From Alphaproteobacteria bacterium (GTDB lineage Bacteria; Pseudomonadota; Alphaproteobacteria; GCA-2731375), in NCBI GenBank assembly GCA_016776605.1, contig JADHTB010000011.1:56198-120197 (forward strand): a stretch of 64,000 nt of DNA, given 5' to 3'. The notes under the pieces were generated by a model. The model made no database searches and was not told the DNA's origin. It saw nothing but the letters and a program-made list of their open reading frames with translations. Of the stretch, positions 41,995 through 50,403 are shown in pieces. The translations under genes were made by a program, and so were the position numbers. How positions within the stretch are numbered: position 1 is the first letter of the stretch; every line of letters begins with the position of its first letter.

Positions 41995-42339
41995 ATGATG
42001 AAAAGCGACACGCAGGATTGGGGTCCGAATATTGACGTTCACGCCCTTGCTGGTCTGCGCGCCGGCGGGGTGGCGCATACATTGCTTGATGTGCGGGAAC
42101 CCGATGAGGTCGTGGTCTGTGCCATCGCCGATAGCCGGTTTATCCCCATGCAGCAGATACCGGGGCATATTGCGGACCTGCCCCGGGCGCATCCGTTGGT
42201 TATTCTCTGTCACCATGGCACCCGTAGCGGCATGGTCGCGGATTTTCTCCGTGGCAACGGCTTTACAAACGTCTTCAATCTGGCCGGCGGTATCGATGCC
42301 TGGGCCCAGGTGATCGAGCCGGAGATGGCCCGCTATTAG
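41995..42339 (+). CDS. Rhodanese-domain sulfurtransferase
   Basis: 114 residues, single rhodanese domain. Seen: HTLLDVREPDEV near residue 29 and the active-site loop ILCHHGTRSGMVADFL near residue 70, in which Cys forms the persulfide (C-x-x-G-x-R-S type loop); GFTNVFNLAGGIDAW closes the fold. Known: transfers sulfane sulfur between thiosulfate, glutathione persulfide or proteins and a thiol acceptor. It has its own promoter overlapped by a MarR-type operator. The preceding GAGG lies a little far from the first ATG; MM at the start leaves one-codon ambiguity. Confidence 0.9.
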   Translation: MMKSDTQDWGPNIDVHALAGLRAGGVAHTLLDVREPDEVVVCAIADSRFIPMQQIPGHIADLPRAHPLVILCHHGTRSGMVADFLRGNGFTNVFNLAGGIDAWAQVIEPEMARY

Positions 42340-42463
42340 AGGTGTTTTGGCAATTGCGGGGCGCCGTGCGCGGCCAATTGTGCGCCGGGCTGGACAGCAG
42401 GGGCGTCGCCATGCGATTTTGCTGTTCCAAATGTTCTCTCGGTAATCCTTCCTTTTGAGTGAT

Positions 42464-43156
42464 ATGTCTAAAAAAGAAACAACCGTTAAACGCGCTGTTC
42501 GACCGCGCGATGCCGCCACACTGGTGCTATTGCGCCAGGTTCGGGGTAAAACCACCGTTTTAATGGGGTTGCGCCACGGCAAGCATAAATTCATGCCCGA
42601 TCAATGGGTTTTCCCCGGCGGGCGGGTTGACCGCGCGGACGGCTACGCCATGGCCGGCTCGGAGCTGCGCCCCCATGTCAACCGCGGTCTAACCAGGACA
42701 TCATCGGCCCATCGTGCCCGGGCCTTGGCCATGGCGGCGGTGCGCGAAACGTTCGAGGAGACGGGCTTGATTTTGGGCCATCCCTTGAAACAACCGCCCG
42801 GGAAGGCCGCGCCGTCCTGGGCGCCCTTTTATCAGGCCGGCTTTGCCCCGGCGCTGGATAGCCTGGAATATGTCTACCGTGCGGTGACGCCGCCGATCCG
42901 GCCGATTCGTTTCAACGCCCGGTTTTTCCTGACCGATGGCACCAACCTGCATGGCAAGCTGAAGGGTGACGGTGAATTGCTGGACCTGTCCTGGGTGCCG
43001 ATCCCCAAGGCGATGGAACTGACAACGCCGCCGATCCAGCAGATCGTGCTGCAGGCATTGCCCGGTCTGGTGGACGAAGAGGGCCGGGTGCGCCGGTTGC
43101 GCCGGGTTCCCGTACGCATTATGCGGCATGGCGAGCGCCGATTGGAGTACGAATGA
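42464..43156 (+). CDS. Nudix hydrolase (first of a tandem pair)
   Basis: 230 residues from the ATG at 42464; a TTG three codons upstream is possible. Seen: QWVFPGGRVDRADG near residue 47, then a long insertion before AAVRETFEETGL near residue 87. The REUxEExGU core of the Nudix box is complete, but the insertion between the Gly-Gly strand and the box resembles NUDT7/NUDT19-type CoA or nucleotide-diphosphate hydrolases. Similar throughout to the next gene (RPRDAATLVLLRQ; TPPIRPIRFNARFF), so a tandem duplication. It overlaps that gene by 4 bp (ATGA). Substrate not known. Confidence 0.88.
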   Translation: MSKKETTVKRAVRPRDAATLVLLRQVRGKTTVLMGLRHGKHKFMPDQWVFPGGRVDRADGYAMAGSELRPHVNRGLTRTSSAHRARALAMAAVRETFEETGLILGHPLKQPPGKAAPSWAPFYQAGFAPALDSLEYVYRAVTPPIRPIRFNARFFLTDGTNLHGKLKGDGELLDLSWVPIPKAMELTTPPIQQIVLQALPGLVDEEGRVRRLRRVPVRIMRHGERRLEYE

Positions 43157-43818
43157 GCGCCCTTAAACAGGCTTTGGGCGGACGCAACGACTATGTCCGC
43201 CCAGAAAATCCCGTGCGGCCACGGGACGCCGCCTCTTTGGTAATCTTGCGCCAGCGCAAGGACGTGACGGAGGTGCTTTTGGGCCGGCGCGCCTCGCGCC
43301 ACCGTTTCATGCCGAACATTTTTGTCTTTCCTGGCGGCCGGGTCGATGCGGCGGATCGCGGGGCATTGGTGTCTTCGGAGTTGTCGAAGCCGGTGGCGCG
43401 CAAATTGCACAATAAATGGTCGCCCCAGATGTCGCGCGCCCTGGCCGTGGCGGCGGTGCGGGAAACTTTTGAAGAAACCGGCCTGGTAATCGGCGAGCGG
43501 CGGGCCAGTGGCGTATCGCCAAATCTTGCCGGCCTGGATTATGTGGCGCGCGCGATTACACCGCCTGACAATCCCATGCGGTTTCACGCCCGGTTTTTTG
43601 CCATCGATGCCGAGCATACCAGCGGCCGGGTCCGCGACAGCAATGAACTGCAGGCGTTACAGTGGTTTTCTCTGGCGGATGCCCTGGCCATGCCCCTGGT
43701 CGATGTGACCGAGTTCGTGTTGCAGGAAATCCAGCGTCGCCAGAGCGGTTGGCGGCCGCCCGGGGTGCCTTTGTTCAGTTATCGCAACGGCCGGGCGGTG
43801 ATCCGCTACGAAGCCTGA
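43153..43818 (+). CDS. Nudix hydrolase (second of a tandem pair)
   Basis: 221 residues. Seen: RPRDAASLVILRQRKDV at residue 22, IFVFPGGRVDAADRG near 55, AAVRETFEETGLVIGE near 98, and TPPDNPMRFHARFFAID near 135, each with a counterpart in the upstream gene. The C-terminus differs (WRPPGVPLFSYRNG). The start codon overlaps the previous stop, so the pair is co-translated; differing substrate pockets or a heterodimer are possible. Followed by a truncated copy of the dispersed repeat and then rpmG with its own promoter. Confidence 0.88.
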   Translation: MSALKQALGGRNDYVRPENPVRPRDAASLVILRQRKDVTEVLLGRRASRHRFMPNIFVFPGGRVDAADRGALVSSELSKPVARKLHNKWSPQMSRALAVAAVRETFEETGLVIGERRASGVSPNLAGLDYVARAITPPDNPMRFHARFFAIDAEHTSGRVRDSNELQALQWFSLADALAMPLVDVTEFVLQEIQRRQSGWRPPGVPLFSYRNGRAVIRYEA

Positions 43819-43833
43819 TGGCAACCCGCTGCT

Positions 43834-43896
43834 GGGGCAATTTCCAATTTCTCTAGCTTTAAGAGTCTGAGCGCATTTTCTTCAAATGCGCTCTTG
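43834..43896. repeat. Dispersed element, shortened copy D
   Basis: GGGGCAATTTCC joined directly to AATTTCTCTAGCTTTAAGAG and the terminal stem GAGCGCATTT-TCTTC-AAATGCGCTC (43869-43893, perfect 10 bp). Matches the two ends of copy C with the central hairpin deleted. Confidence 0.8.
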
Positions 43897-43914
43897 ATTA
43901 AATGTGCTCCGGGC

Positions 43915-43942
43915 TTGACAGGACCGCCGGGAACATTATGTT
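43915..43942 (+). promoter_or_regulatory. Promoter of rpmG
   Basis: TTGACA (43915-43920), 16-bp spacer, TATGTT (43937-43942). A consensus -35 and a fair -10 placed about 50 bp before the rpmG start codon. Confidence 0.6.
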
Positions 43943-43992
43943 CCGGTTTCAGGATCTGGCGTGATTGCGCCTTGGAAATTGGAGTTCTGGTG

Positions 43993-44160
43993 ATGGCTAA
44001 ACCGTCAACGGTTAAGATCAAGTTGGTGAGCAGCGCCGACACGGGTTACTACTACGTAACCAAGAAAAATCCGCGTACTCAGACGGAAAAAATGGTCGTT
44101 AAAAAATACGATCCCGTGGTCCGCAAGCATGTGGAATTCAAGGAAGGCAAAATCAAATAA
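43993..44160 (+). CDS. rpmG: 50S ribosomal protein L33
   Basis: 55 residues, [20 protein letters not shown] start and basic throughout, ending [11 protein letters not shown]. The ATG at 43993 has GGAG 8 nt upstream; the longer frame upstream includes the promoter and is not coding. Seen: no CxxC zinc pairs, so it is the zinc-free (C-minus) form of L33, which needs no zinc-dependent replacement. Sits in the Nudix / rpmG / pleD-divK order common in alphaproteobacteria. Confidence 0.96.
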   Translation: MAKPSTVKIKLVSSADTGYYYVTKKNPRTQTEKMVVKKYDPVVRKHVEFKEGKIK

Positions 44161-44178
44161 GATTTTGCTCTTGCGCCC

Positions 44179-44250
44179 CCCCGGTCATGCGGCCGGGGTT
44201 TGGGAAAAAATTCAATTTTTGGGATTTTGCAGCCGGCGCTGACGCCGGCT
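44179..44250. terminator. Two hairpins between rpmG and pleD
   Basis: CCCCGG (44179-44184) pairs with CCGGGG (44193-44198), and AGCCGGCG (44231-44238), loop CTGA, CGCCGGCT (44243-44250) form a perfect 8-bp stem. They lie between convergent rpmG and pleD and probably act as a bidirectional termination zone. Only short T runs follow. 44251-44325 shows nothing else. Confidence 0.5.
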
Positions 44251-44325
44251 GTCGTCGTTTGCGTTAAATCTGAGCCGGACTGAGCGAGGCTGAGCGGGTT
44301 TGACCGAAGTATGATCCGGCCAAGG

Positions 44326-45729
44326 TCAGGCGCCTTGGGCCGTCGCTATCGGTTCATCCTGTTCGTCGCTTACGACCATGTTGCGGCCGGAGTTCTTGGC
44401 AACATAGAGCGCGTCGTCACCGCGCTTTAGGGCGGCGGCGGGACTGTCCGAGGCACCCTGGGATAGGCTGACGCCGATGCTGACCGTGATTGGTATCTGC
44501 AAATCAAGCTCAGGCAGGGAAAAGAGGCTATCCGCCACGGATGCGCGCAGGCGTTCCGCCACGGCCATGCTGGTCTCGCGGTCGGTGTCGGGCATGACCA
44601 CCACGAATTCCTCGCCACCAATTCGAGCCGGCAAATCGATGCCGCGGACGGAGCGTTTTATCCGGCCCACGAATTCCTTCAAAACATCGTCACCGGCGGC
44701 ATGACCATGCGTATCGTTGACCAATTTGAAATGATCGATATCCAAGGCCAATAGGCCGATCGGTTTGTTGTCCTGTACCGCCCGTTTCATTAGGCTTTCG
44801 AGATGGGTTTCCAGATAGCGGCGATTATACAGGCCGGTCAGCGGGTCGGTGACGGCCAGGGTCAAGCTCGTATGATAATTGTCGCGCAAATGATCTTCAT
44901 ATTTTTTACGGCGCAACTGGGTCCGGCATCGGGCCATCAACTCGTTCTGATCCACGGGGCGGATCAGATAGTCATTGACCCCAATATCCAGGCCTTTGAC
45001 CAAACGCTCCATCTGATCGGGGGTATCATCGACCAGGATAAGAATGGGGATCTGCCGGCTTTCTTCCATGGAACGAAGATGCGAACACAGCCGCAGGCCA
45101 TCGCTATCCTGTAGTGATAACGACACGATGATCAAATCCACGTCACCGGCTTGTACCGCCGCCACGGCGCCGTCGGCTTCGGTGGCCATGGTTACGGTAT
45201 GTTGCCCCCCCAGCGCCTGATTGATATTGCGGGCGTAGATTTCCCGGTCTTCGACAACCAGTATCCGGCCGCCGTCGATATTAAGTTCCAGAGGTTCTGC
45301 ATCCGCCACGCCAAAATTGCTCGATGTGGCTTCCCGCAGGCGCAATTCATCCATCATGATTTTCAGGCGAATCAATGAGCGGACCCGCGCGAACAGGGCA
45401 ATATCATTCACCGGTTTGGTCAGAAAGTCGTCGGCACCGGCTTCCAATCCGCGCACCCGATCAGAGGTATCGGAAAGCGCCGTGACCATGATGACGGGAA
45501 TATGTCTAAGATTGGGGTTGGCCTTGATCTGCTCACACACCTCGAAACCGTCCATACCGGGCATCATCACGTCCAGCAGGACGATATCGGGTATTTCACG
45601 CTCAATAATTTCCAGGGCGTCAGCACCGTTCATAGCCGTCAGAACATCATAATATTCTCTGGAAAGTTTGGCTTCCAACAGTTTGACGTTCGGTAGAACG
45701 TCATCGACGACCAATATACGTGCTGTCAT
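44326..45729 (-). CDS. pleD: PleD-type diguanylate cyclase response regulator
   Basis: 467 residues: REC-REC-GGDEF, the architecture of Caulobacter PleD, which makes cyclic di-GMP at the cell pole on phosphorylation. Seen: first receiver (about 1-120) with phospho-acceptor Asp53 in LLDVMMPG; second receiver (about 155-270) in which the acceptor position reads IIVSLSLQD, Ser instead of Asp, so it is an adaptor; GGDEF domain (about 295-460) with active GGEEF near 383 and an upstream RGID inhibitory-site motif. It starts 3 bp after divK, so they are co-transcribed. Confidence 0.95.
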   Translation of the reverse strand: MTARILVVDDVLPNVKLLEAKLSREYYDVLTAMNGADALEIIEREIPDIVLLDVMMPGMDGFEVCEQIKANPNLRHIPVIMVTALSDTSDRVRGLEAGADDFLTKPVNDIALFARVRSLIRLKIMMDELRLREATSSNFGVADAEPLELNIDGGRILVVEDREIYARNINQALGGQHTVTMATEADGAVAAVQAGDVDLIIVSLSLQDSDGLRLCSHLRSMEESRQIPILILVDDTPDQMERLVKGLDIGVNDYLIRPVDQNELMARCRTQLRRKKYEDHLRDNYHTSLTLAVTDPLTGLYNRRYLETHLESLMKRAVQDNKPIGLLALDIDHFKLVNDTHGHAAGDDVLKEFVGRIKRSVRGIDLPARIGGEEFVVVMPDTDRETSMAVAERLRASVADSLFSLPELDLQIPITVSIGVSLSQGASDSPAAALKRGDDALYVAKNSGRNMVVSDEQDEPIATAQGA

Positions 45730-45732
45730 TTC

Positions 45733-46104
45733 TCAATCCTGCTCAAGGAATTTTTTAACAGTGTCCAGAAACAACTGCACCGAAATTGGTTTGGCGATAT
45801 AGGCCTCACAGCCACCGACACGGATTTTCTCCTCATCGCCCTTCATGGCAAAGGCGGTGACGGCGATGACGGGAATGGATTTCAAATCATCGTCTTCCTT
45901 GATCCACGTGGTCACCTCAAGGCCGGAAACTTCTGGCAATTGGATGTCCATCAGGATCAGATCTGGGCGCTTTTCGCGCGCAATGGCCAACGCCTCCATG
46001 CCATCTTTGGTCTGTAGAGTGTCGTAACCATGGGCATCCAGAAGGTCATGAAAGAGCTTCATATTAAGGTCGTTGTCTTCGACGATCAGCACTGTTTTAG
46101 GCAT
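45733..46104 (-). CDS. divK: Single-domain response regulator DivK
   Basis: 123 residues, one receiver domain. Seen: acidic pocket VEDND (9-13), phospho-acceptor Asp53 in [10 protein letters not shown], switch Thr in [12 protein letters not shown], and Lys in AKPIS. Known: DivK controls the CckA-CtrA pathway and PleD through DivJ/PleC in alphaproteobacteria. The ATG at 46102-46104 follows GGGAGA by about 10 nt. The upstream region has a CtrA-type TTAA-N7-TTAA box (46197-46211), so CtrA may control divK-pleD transcription, closing a loop. Confidence 0.95.
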   Translation of the reverse strand: MPKTVLIVEDNDLNMKLFHDLLDAHGYDTLQTKDGMEALAIAREKRPDLILMDIQLPEVSGLEVTTWIKEDDDLKSIPVIAVTAFAMKGDEEKIRVGGCEAYIAKPISVQLFLDTVKKFLEQD

Positions 46105-46164
46105 TGCAACCAATTCTCCCTGGCACCATAACGGCGCGGTGAGTGATATTATCAAGGGCTATTG

Positions 46165-46212
46165 TTAATATCTGGTTTAGCGTTCACAGATCATGGTTAA
46201 CGAAGCGTTAAC
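46165..46212. promoter_or_regulatory. CtrA-type binding boxes between divK and the DUF3572 gene
   Basis: TTAA (46197-46200), N7, TTAAC (46208-46212) is an exact match to the CtrA consensus TTAA-N7-TTAAC. A second, weaker TTAA-N7-TTTA is at 46165-46179, 32 bp away. Both lie in the divergent region between divK and the DUF3572 gene. That this organism has ctrA is inferred from the presence of divK/pleD. Confidence 0.65.
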
Positions 46213-46249
46213 GCCTGTGTACGATCGATGACTATGACAGCGGTATAGC

Positions 46250-46528
46250 ATGAATGAAGAGCAAGCAAAAACAGTGGCGTTGCAGGCCCTGACTTATCTG
46301 GTCGGGGAGCCATCGGCATTGCAACGTTTCTTCGATCTAAGCGGGGTGGATGGCGCGGATTTGCGCCGGCGCGCCGATGATCCGGTTATGTTGGCCGGGG
46401 TGTTGGATTTCTTCCTTGGTGACGAGGCGCAACTTTTGGAAATGTGCCAAGCCACGGACATGGCGGGCGAAACGCCCGCGCGGGCACGGCGTGGTCTACC
46501 CGGCGGCCAGGGCGATGAATGGAGTTGA
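46250..46528 (+). CDS. DUF3572 family protein
   Basis: 92 residues. Seen: AKTVALQALTYLVGEPSALQ at the N-terminus, RFFDLSGVDGADLRRRADDP, and VLDFFLGDEAQLLEMC, the pattern of this small helical alphaproteobacterial family, which is characteristically encoded divergently from divK. No signal or membrane segment. Function unknown; a cell-cycle link is suggested only by the conserved neighbourhood and the CtrA-type box upstream. It overlaps the next gene by 10 bp. Confidence 0.85.
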   Translation: MNEEQAKTVALQALTYLVGEPSALQRFFDLSGVDGADLRRRADDPVMLAGVLDFFLGDEAQLLEMCQATDMAGETPARARRGLPGGQGDEWS

Positions 46529-47205
46529 AGTTGGAAGACGATAGTTTACACGACGATGTTCTTATTCAGTTGGAGGCGTTGCGCCTGGCGCCCGAACGCC
46601 CACTGATTGTCAGTGATGCTGACGAGGTGATCTTTGCCTTTGTGCGGAGTTTAGAGGGGTTCTTGATCGAAAACGGCAATTTCCTTGATCTGCAATCCTT
46701 TGCCTTGAGCGGCAACATCCGCAATAGCGAAACCGGCGAGCCCGTCTCTGCCGAGACGGTGAAGGCGTTGATCGGCGATTTTTTCGACCAGCGCACGGAA
46801 CAGATAGAGCCGGTTGAGGGCGCGGCCGATGCCCTGGCCGCGTTATCCACGCAGGCCCAGATCCTGGTGCTGTCCAACGTGCCCCTGGATCGCCTGGCAG
46901 CCCGGCGCCGGGCCCTGGTGAAACACGGCATGGATTATCCACTGGTGGCGAATATAGGCAGGAAAGGTGGCGCCATGGCCTATTTGATGGCCCGGCACAA
47001 TGCGCCGGTCTTTTTCCTTGATGATATTCCGCATAATATCGCCTCGGTCGCGCGGGTTGCGGCGGCGGTTACACGGGTGCATTTTATCGCCGATCACCGG
47101 CTGCGCGATTTGCTGGGCGCGGCCGAGGATGCCGATATAAGAATAGATGATTGGCCCGGTGTCCGCCGCTACATCGAAACGCGGTTGCGCGCGCAGGGCT
47201 ATTAG
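46519..47205 (+). CDS. HAD-superfamily-like protein
   Basis: 228 residues, overlapping the DUF3572 gene end by 10 bp. Seen: motif-I-like LIVSDADEVIFAFV (about residues 30-43; DxD-type acidic pair), motif-II-like ILVLSNVPLDRLAA near 113, a Lys in GRKGGAMAYLMA near 150 and motif-IV-like VFFLDDIPHNIASV near 165 with an Asp pair. These match HAD phosphatases, although the first motif reads DADE rather than DxDxT. A phosphatase role is likely but the substrate is unknown. No membrane segment. Confidence 0.7.
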   Translation: MELKLEDDSLHDDVLIQLEALRLAPERPLIVSDADEVIFAFVRSLEGFLIENGNFLDLQSFALSGNIRNSETGEPVSAETVKALIGDFFDQRTEQIEPVEGAADALAALSTQAQILVLSNVPLDRLAARRRALVKHGMDYPLVANIGRKGGAMAYLMARHNAPVFFLDDIPHNIASVARVAAAVTRVHFIADHRLRDLLGAAEDADIRIDDWPGVRRYIETRLRAQGY

Positions 47206-47236
47206 CGCGCCCTACAGTGGTCGGAGGTACTAGCCT

Positions 47237-48154
47237 ATGCGGATCGGCGTTGATCTGGGTGGCACCAAGATCGAGGCTTTGGCCCTGGCCGATGACGGCG
47301 CCGAATTGCGCCGACTCCGCGCGCCGACCCCCCAGGGTGACTATCAGGCGGTCGTCGTGGCTGTCCGGGATTTGGTGGCGGCGGTCCAGGTTGGGCTGGG
47401 CGCCGCCGGGACGCCGGTTGGTGTCGCGATTCCCGGCGCGGTATCGCCGGCAACCGGTCTGATTAAGAACGCCAATTCCACCTGTCTGATCGGCAAACCA
47501 TTCGATATGGATCTGGCCGCCGCCCTGGGGTCTCCGGTACGCCTGGCGAATGATGCCAATTGTTTCGCCCTGTCAGAAGCCAGTGATGGCGCCGCCAGGG
47601 GGGCTGACAGCGTGTTTGGCGTCATTATCGGTACCGGAACCGGTGCCGGTATTGTCCTGGGCGGGCGTCTGCATGAAGGTCCCAATCTGATCGCCGGTGA
47701 ATGGGGCCATGTGCCGCTGCCCTGGCCGGAAGACGACGAACGTCCGGGCCCGCCCTGCTATTGCGGCCGGCGAGGCTGTATCGAGACCTTCCTGTCCGGT
47801 CCGGGATTGAGCCTCAGCTACCAGACCATGGCGGGTAGGGCGCTGACAGCCCGAGAAATCGCCGCGCGGGCGGGGCAGGGCGATAGCATGGCGGCGGCAT
47901 GCATGGCGCGGTATGAGCGTCGATTGGCAAAATCCCTGGGCATGGTGATCTCTATTCTGGACCCGGCGGTGATCGTACTGGGCGGTGGCCTGTCGAATAT
48001 TGCGCGGCTGTACGACCGCGTGCCGGCCTTGTGGGGCGAATTCGCCTTCTCCGATCAGCTTTCAACCAGATTGTTGCGGGCCAAACATGGCGATTCCTCC
48101 GGCGTGCGGGGGGCGGCCTGGCTTTGGCCGGCGGGCGGTGGCGTCGCGCCATGA
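47237..48154 (+). CDS. ROK-family sugar kinase (fructokinase / N-acetylglucosamine kinase-like)
   Basis: 305 residues. Seen: phosphate-1 motif GVDLGGTKIEALAL at the N-terminus, LANDANCFALSEA with the catalytic Asp near residue 101, IIGTGTGAGIVLGG near 132, EWGHVPL with the Zn/sugar His near 155, and the zinc motif CYCGRRGCIETFLSG near 175. Known: phosphorylates a hexose or aminohexose with ATP. A GGAGG precedes the ATG. The stop overlaps the dinB start (ATGA), so the two are co-translated although their functions seem unrelated. Confidence 0.9.
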   Translation: MRIGVDLGGTKIEALALADDGAELRRLRAPTPQGDYQAVVVAVRDLVAAVQVGLGAAGTPVGVAIPGAVSPATGLIKNANSTCLIGKPFDMDLAAALGSPVRLANDANCFALSEASDGAARGADSVFGVIIGTGTGAGIVLGGRLHEGPNLIAGEWGHVPLPWPEDDERPGPPCYCGRRGCIETFLSGPGLSLSYQTMAGRALTAREIAARAGQGDSMAAACMARYERRLAKSLGMVISILDPAVIVLGGGLSNIARLYDRVPALWGEFAFSDQLSTRLLRAKHGDSSGVRGAAWLWPAGGGVAP

Positions 48155-49410
48155 CGGCGATGTGCCGCGACTGTCTTGTTGTTGCGCCTGGCGAACATAT
48201 GCCCGCGCGCTGCCGCGTCTGCGGCTCGCCGCGGCTGATACGGCACCCCGAATTATTGTCGCTGGGGATCGCCCATCTGGATTGCGATGCTTTTTACGCC
48301 AGCGTTGAAAAGCGCGACAATCCATCCCTCGCGGACAAGCCGGTCATCGTCGGTGGCGGCCATCGCGGCGTGGTCAGCGCGGCCTGTTATATCGCGCGTA
48401 CCTTTGGCGTCCGCTCCGCCATGCCTATGTTCAAGGCGCGCAAGGCCTGTCCGCAGGCTGTGGTGATCGCCCCTGATATGCAAAAGTACGCTGCCGCGGG
48501 GCGCCAAATCAGGGCGATCATGAAGGATTACACGCCATTGGTGGAGCCGTTGTCCCTGGACGAGGCGTTCCTGGATTTGAACGGAACCGGACGCTTGCAC
48601 GGCCAGTCTCCAGCCGCGACCGCCGCCACAATCGTCAAAAGAATAGAGGCCGAGGTGGGCGTCACCGCCTCCATCGGCCTGTCCTATAACAAATCCCTGG
48701 CCAAGGTTGCCTCCGACCTGGACAAGCCCAGGGGATTTGCCGTGATCGGCCGGGCCGAGGCGGTGGACTTCCTGGCGGGGCAACCGGTGTCCATTATCTG
48801 GGGCGCCGGCAAGGCATTGCAAAAAAGTCTGGCCAAGGACGGCATTACCACCGTGGCGCAACTGCAGGCCATCGAGGAGACCCGGTTGATCGCCCGTTAT
48901 GGCGCCATGGGCCTGCGCATGGCCCAGTTCGTGCGAGGTGAAGACCCGCGCCGGATCAGCGCTGATCGGCCGACCAAGAGCATTTCCTCGGAAACCACAT
49001 TCGACCACGATATCGCCGATGGCGAAGCGTTGAAAAAAATACTCTGGCGTCAGGCGGACCGGGTCGCCCGCCGGATCAAAAGCGCCGAACTGGCCGGCAC
49101 CACGGTGACCTTGAAATTGCGGCGCGCGGATTTTCGCATCTTAACCCGCAGCCGCCGTCTGCCCGACCCGACCCAATTGGCCGGCACCATCTATCGCCAT
49201 GGGGCGGAATTGTTGGCCAAGGAAATAGACGGAACAGCATATCGCCTGCTGGGGGTTGGCCTCAGCGGCCTGATCGATGGCCTGGAAGCCGATCCCCTCA
49301 ATCTTGCTGAACCCGGCGCCAAACGCCGGGCCGATGCGGAGCGGGCCCTGGACCGGGTGCGTGACCGATTTGGCACCGACGCCATCGGCAAGGGCCGGGG
49401 GTTAAAGTGA
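48151..49410 (+). CDS. dinB: DNA polymerase IV (Y family) with N-terminal zinc-ribbon
   Basis: 419 residues from the ATG overlapping the kinase stop. Error-prone translesion polymerase. Seen: an N-terminal CRDC...CRVC pair (residues 5-8 and 21-24), a zinc-ribbon extension frequent in alphaproteobacterial DinB; palm motifs LDCDAFYASVE near 43 and PLSLDEAFLDLNG near 133 with the catalytic Asp/Glu residues; helix-hairpin-helix region and a C-terminal little-finger domain. The C-terminus (about 395-419) carries a short Arg/Lys-rich tail without an obvious canonical clamp-binding pentapeptide. Unrelated to the DinB-fold domain at 19073-19849 despite the shared name. Confidence 0.95.
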   Translation: MTAMCRDCLVVAPGEHMPARCRVCGSPRLIRHPELLSLGIAHLDCDAFYASVEKRDNPSLADKPVIVGGGHRGVVSAACYIARTFGVRSAMPMFKARKACPQAVVIAPDMQKYAAAGRQIRAIMKDYTPLVEPLSLDEAFLDLNGTGRLHGQSPAATAATIVKRIEAEVGVTASIGLSYNKSLAKVASDLDKPRGFAVIGRAEAVDFLAGQPVSIIWGAGKALQKSLAKDGITTVAQLQAIEETRLIARYGAMGLRMAQFVRGEDPRRISADRPTKSISSETTFDHDIADGEALKKILWRQADRVARRIKSAELAGTTVTLKLRRADFRILTRSRRLPDPTQLAGTIYRHGAELLAKEIDGTAYRLLGVGLSGLIDGLEADPLNLAEPGAKRRADAERALDRVRDRFGTDAIGKGRGLK

Positions 49411-49423
49411 TGAAATATTGTGC

Positions 49424-50245
49424 TCAATCACAGGCTGGCCGGTCGAAATATTGCAGTTGTACAAGGCGGCCGGTCAGGCCGAATTCCGGATAATCCAAGA
49501 CCAGATCGTCGACCACGCCATCGCTGTACAAAGTGAAGCCGACTTCAAAATCGGGGACGCCAAGGCGGCTGTCATGATGGTAATAGGCTAGGCGGACAGG
49601 CCAGCTGCTCAGGTCCTTGGCCAACAAATTCTTGCCTTCGCCCTGCTTCCGGTCCGTTCTCCCCTGGTCCGTTCTATTGCCGATGACGGCCGAGGCGAGA
49701 TAATAGCCGGCATCGTAGCTGCCATCGAAAAGCGCGACTTCAAAGCCGCGGCTGCCGCGCAGGGCGTGTTCCAGCACGATACGGTTATGGCTGATGGGGA
49801 AGATCGTGCCCTTGGGCAGCGCCAGTTCCCGCGTCTTGGGCAGCTGCCAGGCCGCGCTGCCGGCGCCTTGGCTATCCAAGCCGGCCCGGCCCTGTTCCTG
49901 GTCACTGATTTTGCCGTTGATCCGATTCAATAAATTAAAGCGAACGGTCCGCCCGTCCCGGCTTTCCCAGACCGAGGCCTGCATATCGCCAAAAATGTCG
50001 GGCCCTACATCGCTGGTTATTTTGGAAATAAAGCCTTGATTGAAGATGAAGCCGTCGCAGCTTTCCAGTAATTCCACCACCAGGCGGCCCTTGGCCGCAT
50101 CTATGCCGGGGTTTTTCCGGCTCTGGTCCAATTTCAGTTCATAGACGCTGCGGGCAGGCCGCAGCATCTGGGCCGCGGTTTCAACCGGCAACAGGATGAG
50201 GAATAGAAAAATAATGGCCCGGAAATAGCTTGTGCCTTTGAGCAT
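49424..50245 (-). CDS. eipB: Cell-envelope integrity protein EipB (DUF1849)
   Basis: 273 residues, periplasmic. Seen: a signal peptide (about 1-24, AIIFLFLILLPVETAAQ), then the beta-spiral DUF1849 domain with VYELKL near 34, and two conserved Cys: LESCDGF near residue 62 and the penultimate RPACD at 272, the pair that forms the disulfide in Brucella EipB. Known: EipB supports envelope integrity and interacts genetically with the TPR protein TtpA. A 15-bp partial duplication (GGTCCGTTCT at 49651 and 49666) gives the NRTDQGRTD stretch. Convergent with dinB, 13 bp apart. Confidence 0.9.
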   Translation of the reverse strand: MLKGTSYFRAIIFLFLILLPVETAAQMLRPARSVYELKLDQSRKNPGIDAAKGRLVVELLESCDGFIFNQGFISKITSDVGPDIFGDMQASVWESRDGRTVRFNLLNRINGKISDQEQGRAGLDSQGAGSAAWQLPKTRELALPKGTIFPISHNRIVLEHALRGSRGFEVALFDGSYDAGYYLASAVIGNRTDQGRTDRKQGEGKNLLAKDLSSWPVRLAYYHHDSRLGVPDFEVGFTLYSDGVVDDLVLDYPEFGLTGRLVQLQYFDRPACD

Positions 50246-50403
50246 GAGATGTGTGAATCCTGTATGTTTGTCGGTTGCCGCTTCATATTACGAGATCGGG
50301 GCCGGGCCGTCGCTGTATTTGACCGATACGGGTGGTGGGGCGCATTCGACAGGGCCGGGATCACTTGCTAAATAGAAGCACCATTTCGGGAGAGGAATTC
50401 GTC

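Noticed and set aside
44326..45729. Degenerate second receiver of PleD as a defect
   Set aside because: Loss of the phospho-acceptor Asp in the second receiver is normal for PleD, where that domain serves as a dimerisation adaptor.
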